Below are positions 58,706 through 64,000 of a stretch of 64,000 nucleotides of DNA, in pieces (the stretch's first letter is position 1; each line of letters starts with the position of its first letter). This stretch comes from Caldilineaceae bacterium. GTDB taxonomy: Bacteria; Chloroflexota; Anaerolineae; Caldilineales; Caldilineaceae. Position numbers and translations under genes: made by a program. The stretch covers positions 124,001 through 188,000 of the forward strand of contig JADLDO010000064.1 of assembly GCA_020846635.1 (NCBI GenBank). The letters run 5' to 3'. The notes under the pieces are model-generated. The model ran no database searches, was not told the origin of the DNA, and saw only the letters and a program-made list of their open reading frames with translations.

Positions 58706-61567
58706 ATGGCTTGGTCACGCAAAGATTGGTGGATCCTGTTGGCACTCACCGGGATCGCCATTTTCTTCCGTTTTTTTCAACTCGGTACGTTGCCGCCCGG
58801 CTTTCAATTTGATGAAGCATTCAACGCCATCGACGCGCAACTGGTCTTGGCAGGTGATCGCCCGCTCTTTCTGCCTGCCAACGCTGGCCGCGAGGTTCTC
58901 TACACCTATTGGCAGGCATTGCTGATCCGCTTCTTTGGCTTCGATGTCTATACCCTACGTCTGGCCTCGGCCATCCTGGGTGTTCTTGCCATCCCGGCAA
59001 CCTATCTGCTTGTGCGCGGCCTCCTGCGCCACAACAGCCGCATCATCGCCACCGGCACAGCCCTGGTACTCGCCATCAGCATTTGGCACATACATTTCAG
59101 TCGCTATGGTATCCGCGTCATCTCCATGCCCCTCATCTTCAGTGGGGCCTTTGGCATCTTCTGGTTAGGGGCCTTTGCCGCCAGACGCCGCACGCGGCTG
59201 CTCGCCTATATAGGCAGCGGCCTCTTGACCGGTCTCAGCGTCTGGACTCATCCTACAGGCCGTTTGGCCCCTTTTGTCCTGCTAGGCTTCACCCTCTGGC
59301 TGCTCTGGCGCTATCCTGCGCGCCGCCGCTGGGGATGGGATACGCCGTTGGGCGGCCTTGTCATCACCGGCATGACCGCATTCCTCGTCTTTCTGCCCCT
59401 GGGCATAGAGTTCTATCGTCACCCCGAATTCTTCTTTAGCCACGCCTCGGAAGTCTCTGTCTTTGCCGCCAGAGTCAGCGGCGATTCGCCGGTTGCCGCC
59501 CTGCTCGACAACTTTCTCCATGTCTTGGGCATGTTCAGCTTTGCCGGCGACCTGGGCTGGACACACGGATTGGCTGGACGACCCGTTTTCGACTGGCCCC
59601 TTGCGCTTCTTTTCTATCTGGGGGTCGGGCTGGCAGTGGTGCGCCTGTGGCCGCGCCGTCCTGCCACAACGGAGAATGACCCGGATCAAGCCGCGCTGGC
59701 GCTTTTCGCCATTTGGGCCGCGGTGATGCTCTTTCCCTCCATTCTCAGCGAAGCCGCGCCCAACTACTCACGCACGCTTCCCGCCCTGCCCGCGCTCTTT
59801 GTGCCTGCTGGTCTAGGCATCGCGTGGCTGGTCAATCAACGCCGCCCACAGCCCTGGGTTGGCCCCGTCGTTGCGAGCCTCATCCTGCTCTACAGCGCGG
59901 GACAAATGAGCTACGACTACTTTGTGCGCTTTGCCCACAGCCCCGATGTCTATTATATGTACGATGGTGACAAGCTCGACGCACTCGACTATCTCAGCCA
60001 ATACACAGGCAAGAACCAGGTCTATCTCTCGCAACTCTGGGGCGACATGCACTCCACGGTCTATCTGCTGCGCCAGGATCTGGGGATCAAATCGGTTGAT
60101 ACCGCGGATACTGTCGTGCTTCCACCCCCCGGTCAAGGCGCGCTTTATGCCTTCCCCCATGAACAGCTAGAGCGCGCAGAGCAGCTAGCCGGACTTTGGC
60201 CGGGGCTGACCGTCGAATCTGTGCCCGACCCCTACGGCCATATTTTGCTGCACACGGTACATATCGATGCTGGGACAGCCGCATCTTGGCCCCCAGGCTA
60301 CCAACCTACCACCGAGGGCCATGCCACCTTCACTGACGCCCCGGCCCTGGTGGGGATGCAGGCCGCTTCGCCCGACAAGCAAATCAGTTTATTCTGGGAG
60401 GCCGACCGGCCAATCAGCGGCAGCCTCACCACCTTTGTGCATCTCATCGACCGTGACGGGCAGCGCGTGGCCCAGGTTGACAAACTCCCTGGCAATGGCA
60501 GCTATCCCACCTACGTCTGGACAACAGGCGAACGCGTCATCGACCGCGCCTATCCTGCCCTGCTCGACCGCTGTGCCGGGGGCGAAAGTGTGCGCGTACA
60601 AGTGGGTTGGTATGAACTGCGCGAGGGCAACCCGCAGCGGCCCCGCGCCGACAGCGCAGGATCCACCGCGCTCGCCGGTGAAATGACATTGCCCTATTTG
60701 GCTTATCCGTTAGAAACGTGGCAGCCGGACACGTCTATCAGCAGCCCTATCTCACCCACGCTGGCACTGGAGGGCTATAGCCTTCGTGACCAAGACCTAC
60801 AAGCAGGCTCACCACTGACGCTTGATCTGCTCTGGCACAGCACCGACGCGGATAAGGACGCATCCGGCATGGCAGCGGTTCGCTTGAGCCTGGTCAGCGC
60901 CACGCAGCGCCACGAACTCTGGCAAGGCCCCATCGCCCCCGGCAGCGATTGGAAGAGTGGCCTTGCCCTCTGCCGCCGCATTCATACCACGCTGCCACAG
61001 GATTTAGGCACAGGCGATTATACACTGGCGGTAGACAGCCCCTTGCTCAATGCAGCGGAGCCAATTACACTTGGAAGTGTCGCTATTGGGCCTTCCACAC
61101 GGCTCTATGAGCTGCCCGAATTAGCGCGCACGCTGCACATCACATTTACGGGCGAAGATGATAGCGAAATTGCACTGGTAGGATTGAGCGCCGAACCGCA
61201 CCTGGACGCCGAAACCAACCAACTCGGCGTTGACCTGGTGTGGCAGCCTTCGACCCGCATCAACGCCAACTACAATGCGTTTGTCCATCTGCTCGATAGC
61301 ACAGGTGCGATTGTTGCCCAGTCGGACGCTACGCCCGGTGGCGATAAGATTTCCAGCCGTTGGTTGCCCGGCGAAGTGATTCTCGACCAACATATTCTGA
61401 CGCTGCCGCCAGAAGTCGCGTCCAGCAACGAGTTGGCAAGCTATCAATTGGTTGCCGGACTCTATGATCCGATTGGTATGCAGCGTCTGCTCGCCCGCAC
61501 GCTGAATGGAGCGGATCTGCCCGACGGGCGCGCACCACTGGGTGCGCTTTCACTGCCATCACCCTAA
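58706..61567 (+). CDS. Large GT39-type membrane glycosyltransferase
   Basis: A 953-residue relative of the preceding gene. Residues about 8-410 hold about 11 membrane segments with the acidic pair D36-E37 ('FQFDEAFNAI'). The extracellular tail is over 500 residues and contains at least two related beta-sandwich units: 'TTFVHLIDRDGQRVAQVDKLPGNGSYPTYVW' and 'NAFVHLLDSTGAIVAQSDATPGGDKISSRWL', each followed by 'GERVIDRAY' or 'GEVILDQHI'. The ATG at 58706 was chosen over a TTG at 58682; neither has a strong binding site. The pair probably glycosylates surface proteins or lipids. Confidence 0.83.
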   Translation: MAWSRKDWWILLALTGIAIFFRFFQLGTLPPGFQFDEAFNAIDAQLVLAGDRPLFLPANAGREVLYTYWQALLIRFFGFDVYTLRLASAILGVLAIPATYLLVRGLLRHNSRIIATGTALVLAISIWHIHFSRYGIRVISMPLIFSGAFGIFWLGAFAARRRTRLLAYIGSGLLTGLSVWTHPTGRLAPFVLLGFTLWLLWRYPARRRWGWDTPLGGLVITGMTAFLVFLPLGIEFYRHPEFFFSHASEVSVFAARVSGDSPVAALLDNFLHVLGMFSFAGDLGWTHGLAGRPVFDWPLALLFYLGVGLAVVRLWPRRPATTENDPDQAALALFAIWAAVMLFPSILSEAAPNYSRTLPALPALFVPAGLGIAWLVNQRRPQPWVGPVVASLILLYSAGQMSYDYFVRFAHSPDVYYMYDGDKLDALDYLSQYTGKNQVYLSQLWGDMHSTVYLLRQDLGIKSVDTADTVVLPPPGQGALYAFPHEQLERAEQLAGLWPGLTVESVPDPYGHILLHTVHIDAGTAASWPPGYQPTTEGHATFTDAPALVGMQAASPDKQISLFWEADRPISGSLTTFVHLIDRDGQRVAQVDKLPGNGSYPTYVWTTGERVIDRAYPALLDRCAGGESVRVQVGWYELREGNPQRPRADSAGSTALAGEMTLPYLAYPLETWQPDTSISSPISPTLALEGYSLRDQDLQAGSPLTLDLLWHSTDADKDASGMAAVRLSLVSATQRHELWQGPIAPGSDWKSGLALCRRIHTTLPQDLGTGDYTLAVDSPLLNAAEPITLGSVAIGPSTRLYELPELARTLHITFTGEDDSEIALVGLSAEPHLDAETNQLGVDLVWQPSTRINANYNAFVHLLDSTGAIVAQSDATPGGDKISSRWLPGEVILDQHILTLPPEVASSNELASYQLVAGLYDPIGMQRLLARTLNGADLPDGRAPLGALSLPSP

Positions 61568-61627
61568 TCACTAAGGTTTCAATCCACTAGGCCGCAACGC
61601 CGTACTCGCCAGAAAGGACCCTCCCCG

Positions 61628-62581
61628 ATGGATCTACATCCAGACCTGCACACGGACTTGCACAACACTTTGGATTTGCGCGAACGCTATCATGGTGCGC
61701 TCCTGGGCCTCGCCGTGGGTGACGCGGTAGGAACTTCCGTCGAATTCAGCCCGCGCGGCACCTTTGCGCCCGTCACCGACATGACCGGTGGTGGCCCTTT
61801 TCACCTTGCCCCAGGTCAATGGACTGATGATACATCTATGGCCCTTTGCCTTGCCGCCAGCCTTGTCGAACAGGGTGACTTTGATGCGCGCGACCAAATG
61901 GATCGCTACTGTGCCTGGATGCAGCATGGCTATATGAGCAGCACCGGCACCTGTTTTGACATCGGGGTGACGACCTCACGCGCGCTACAAAACTACCTCA
62001 AGACCAACGATCCATTCAGCGGCAGCGAGGATCCCCGCGCCTCCGGCAATGGCTCGCTCATGCGTCTTGCTCCGGTGCCAATGTTCTACTATCCCGACAT
62101 CACCGAGGCCATTCACTACAGCGGCGAAAGCTCACGCACCACCCACGCCGCGCCGGAATGTGTCGATGGCTGCCGCTATTTTGCGCTGCTGCTTTGCCAG
62201 GCCTTTGCAGGCCAGGAGAAAGAGGCACTGCTCGCCCCACCCGACCCTGAACTGTTCTCCCCACCCCTGGCTCCCAAGATTGCAGCCATCGCCAGAGGCG
62301 ACTATCGCGCCAAGACTCGTGACCGCATCGTGGGCAACGGCTACGTAGTCAACAGCCTCGAGGCTGCGATCTGGTCTTTTGCCACCACTGCAACCTACCA
62401 GGAGGCCATCCTCACCGCAGTCAATTTGGGTGACGACGCCGACACAACCGCGGCCATCTGCGGCCAAATCGCCGGTGCCTACTATGGCGTAAGCGGCATC
62501 CCCCCTGCATGGCTGGCAAAACTCGCCCTGCGCAGCGAGATCGAAGCCCTCGCCGACCGTCTCCTGCCCGCGCCGGTTTAG
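61628..62581 (+). CDS. ADP-ribosylglycohydrolase (DraG family)
   Basis: A 317-residue all-helical enzyme that removes ADP-ribose from proteins or small molecules using two divalent metals. Metal ligands are clear: 'WTDDTS' (T66-D67-D68) and 'NLGDDADTTAAICGQIAGAYYG' near residue 265. 'HGALLGLAVGDAVGTSVEF' is the family N-terminus. AAAGGA lies about 11 bases before the ATG. It stands 40 bases before the kinase-like gene at 62622, so the two may be co-expressed. No ADP-ribosyltransferase partner is visible. Confidence 0.92.
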   Translation: MDLHPDLHTDLHNTLDLRERYHGALLGLAVGDAVGTSVEFSPRGTFAPVTDMTGGGPFHLAPGQWTDDTSMALCLAASLVEQGDFDARDQMDRYCAWMQHGYMSSTGTCFDIGVTTSRALQNYLKTNDPFSGSEDPRASGNGSLMRLAPVPMFYYPDITEAIHYSGESSRTTHAAPECVDGCRYFALLLCQAFAGQEKEALLAPPDPELFSPPLAPKIAAIARGDYRAKTRDRIVGNGYVVNSLEAAIWSFATTATYQEAILTAVNLGDDADTTAAICGQIAGAYYGVSGIPPAWLAKLALRSEIEALADRLLPAPV

Positions 62582-62621
62582 CTCCTACTTCCTGAACAGA
62601 GCTACAGCAAAAGGGGGAATT

Positions 62622-63587
62622 ATGTCTACTCATCTAGCGAAGCATCGAGCAGCAATGGAGCGGCAGGCATACCCGGTTGTCGAGCAATTCGTTCAACTGC
62701 ACCCTGAATATTCCATAGATGCGAATCAGTCCGGTAGCCAGAGCGTCACCAACTATGTGATCTTTGGACATCGCGGCCATGAACCTATCATCTTCAAATA
62801 CTTTTGCGAAGATGAACGCAAAGCGCGTGAGATCTACGGGCTGCGCCATTTCGCCCAAACAGGATTGGTTCCAGAACTATTAGCGGATGACGGCAAGCGC
62901 CTGATTGTACAATCACACATCCCTGGCGGGTGGATTTCAAGTCCAGGGGATCCAGACTTTGACGCTGTTGAGACGCAGCGCGCCGGGCACACACTTGGGC
63001 AGGCGACTGCCACACTGCTCAACGTACCATTGACCCCACAGGCTGCGCGCGATTTTGAAAGTCGATTCTACGATGGCCTACTCCTGGAGAGGTACTTCCG
63101 CGACATCCTCGATGCATCTTGGCAGATCCACCAGAAGGTGGATGTTTACCGCGACCCACTCTTTGCCCGCTCGCTAGAAAGCATTGAAGCCAATCTCCCC
63201 TATATACTCAGACAAAAACGTCTCCTCTATCACCAGGACGCCATGAACATGCACTTTTACAAAGGTGCTTTCATGGGCTTCTTCGACCTAGAAATGTGCC
63301 GCGTGGGAACAGAGGCTATGCAAATCGGCTCGCTTTGGAATTTCTTCGCACTCCACGGCGAGTGGAGTGCGTTTGCTCAAGGCTTTGCCGTGGCTTCCGG
63401 GCGGCAGTTGGATGAACACGACCTAGCCGCCGGTCGCGCCTTCGCCCATTTCCTAGTCTGGCGCTATGCCTCACACTCTGGACGTTGGCAAGGTGAAGCG
63501 CAAGAGACGGGAACTGCAACAGAAAAGGAAGAAAAGGCCGCGGCCTATCTGCGCTCCATTGAGCTAAACAATCGTGTGGGGTGGTGA
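62622..63587 (+). CDS. Phosphotransferase with protein-kinase (APH-like) fold
   Basis: A 321-residue protein with a minimal kinase-like core: ATP lysine K59 ('PIIFKY'), a helix-C acidic stretch (about 63-71, 'DERKARE'), catalytic loop H204-Q-D206-A-M-N209 ('YHQDAMNMHF') and metal aspartate D222 ('FFDLEMC'). The order matches aminoglycoside/choline/HipA-like phosphotransferases rather than Ser/Thr kinases. No signal peptide. AGGGGG lies before the ATG. The substrate is unknown. Confidence 0.7.
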   Translation: MSTHLAKHRAAMERQAYPVVEQFVQLHPEYSIDANQSGSQSVTNYVIFGHRGHEPIIFKYFCEDERKAREIYGLRHFAQTGLVPELLADDGKRLIVQSHIPGGWISSPGDPDFDAVETQRAGHTLGQATATLLNVPLTPQAARDFESRFYDGLLLERYFRDILDASWQIHQKVDVYRDPLFARSLESIEANLPYILRQKRLLYHQDAMNMHFYKGAFMGFFDLEMCRVGTEAMQIGSLWNFFALHGEWSAFAQGFAVASGRQLDEHDLAAGRAFAHFLVWRYASHSGRWQGEAQETGTATEKEEKAAAYLRSIELNNRVGW

Positions 63588-63708
63588 ACCCTCAAGAAAG
63601 CACGCGACTACATCAAAATAATGCTACCTCCCCTCTCTGCGGCTCGGAGGCTCTGCACGAGCAACCTCCGAGAATCGCACCTTGTACGCCAAAATCTCGT
63701 CAACAAGA
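63588..63708. other. Short intergenic stretch with one hairpin
   Basis: It contains an 8-bp stem CTCGGAGG/CCTCCGAG (63643-63650 with 63665-63672) and a smaller internal stem, without a T-run. Possible weak terminator for the kinase-like gene; nothing else seen. Confidence 0.4.
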
Positions 63709-63737
63709 TTGACACGCGCATGGCGCTGTGCTAGAGT
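63709..63737 (+). promoter_or_regulatory. Promoter of the T-box leader
   Basis: TTGACA (63709-63714), 17-base spacer, TAGAGT (63732-63737) with TGC directly before it. It lies about 20-30 bases ahead of the first T-box element. Confidence 0.7.
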
Positions 63738-63754
63738 TTTCGCTAATTGAATGA

Positions 63755-64000
63755 TTGACCAGGCAAAGGCTATGACAGGGACATGCAGTTCAGGTCATGC
63801 AGCGCACAGCGAGCGATGGCTCAACGAATGTTGAACGGTGAAAGCATCGACGCTCATCCTGCAACTGTGACACCCTAGAGCCGACCGATGAACCCGGTGT
63901 CGTTGCAAAATAAACCGGCAGTAGTTGGCTTCCGGGCCGCGCCCGTTATCGCGCCGCAGTTTAACCTTGCGCGAGGTTTCTCTCGAATGGCAAGGCGAAC
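63755..64000 (+). promoter_or_regulatory. T-box leader (5' part), predicted Asp specifier GAC
   Basis: The sequence folds as a T-box stem I. AGGG (63777-63780) pairs with CCCT (63873-63876); CAGTT-c-AGG (63785-63793) pairs with CCT-gc-AACTG (63858-63867); distal GAGCG/CGCTC and ATG/CAT close a stem carrying the GGTGAAAGC element. The specifier loop then reads T-GAC-A (63868-63872), predicting GAC, Asp. Downstream AGTAG and CCCGTTATCGC resemble the linker before the antiterminator. The antiterminator (AGGGTGG...ACCGCG) is not reached before the window ends. The gene controlled is probably an aspartyl-tRNA synthetase or Asp-related gene beyond 64000. Confidence 0.6.

Noticed and set aside
63820..63960. 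Possible cobalamin riboswitch, from GGTGAAA and CTGCAACTGTGA
   Set aside because: The B12 box (AGCCAGGAGACCTGCC) is absent and the pairing around the specifier loop fits a T-box stem I better.
1..64000. tRNA, rRNA, CRISPR arrays, insertion sequences and prophage genes
   Set aside because: Looked for by characteristic motifs (GGTTCGAATCC arms, regular repeats, transposase motifs, terminal repeats) and none found.

Overview
The window is 64 kb of a GC-moderate (roughly 55-60 %), gene-dense bacterial chromosome. No phage, transposase, CRISPR array, rRNA or tRNA could be seen. The style points to the Chloroflexota, perhaps Anaerolineae/Caldilineae. Clues are the secreted proteins with SH3 domains and Thr-Pro linkers, a C-terminal YLPM-type ending, membrane glycosyltransferases with long beta-rich tails, lipoprotein adaptors without an outer-membrane partner, and a T-box leader. 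This assignment is inference; no marker gene proves it.

Layout. 1-4629 (minus strand): the start of a truncated gene, a PRC-barrel-like protein, a small DUF6069-like membrane protein, a Crp/Fnr regulator with a strong terminator, and a threonine synthase followed by a second PLP fold-type II enzyme. 4630-10877 (plus): an unrecognised 405-residue protein with a HARE-HTH-like N-terminus, a 110-residue Cys-rich protein, and a thiamine uptake operon thiBPQ behind a promoter, TPP riboswitch and intrinsic terminator. 10856-33610 (minus): a five-gene ion-transport/stress cluster (Na/Pi-type transporter, tandem universal stress protein, KimA-like K+ permease, two TrkA-N proteins), surface and lipoprotein genes, the classic yggS-proC-yggT group, then pgeF, a B12/radical-SAM protein, ydcF, a hydantoinase-type amidohydrolase, manA, an AI-2E/PerM exporter, pcrA, rsgA and maf. 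33880-44091 (plus): a gamma-glutamyltransferase-family enzyme, an FMN reductase and a purine run purL-purQ-purC-purE-purK-purF. purL carries two fused PurS-like domains. 44199-50485: a PHP phosphatase (minus), an NDP-forming acyl-CoA synthetase/GNAT fusion (plus) and a secreted SH3/beta-propeller protein (minus), with strong hairpins at the convergent ends. 50619-55931 (plus): a TetR-controlled efflux set with a readable promoter and operator. 56010-63587 (plus): a cysteine-free redoxin-like protein, two GT39-type glycosyltransferases, a DraG-type ADP-ribosylglycohydrolase and an APH-fold kinase. 63709-64000: a promoter and the 5' part of a T-box leader whose gene lies beyond the window.

How it fits together. 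Most genes are housekeeping: purine synthesis, thiamine import, proline synthesis, ribosome maturation, repair. Regulation is unusually legible: one TPP riboswitch, one T-box (predicted specifier GAC, Asp), one TetR operator next to its promoter, and several promoters with a TGCTAnAnT extended -10. The least ordinary material is the K+/Pi/USP cluster, the PurS-PurS-PurL fusion, the 4959-6627 pair of unknown genes, the redoxin-like protein at 56010, and two families of short dispersed repeats at gene junctions. Nothing here can be shown from sequence alone to be a new system; the K+/Pi/USP cluster is the best candidate for one.
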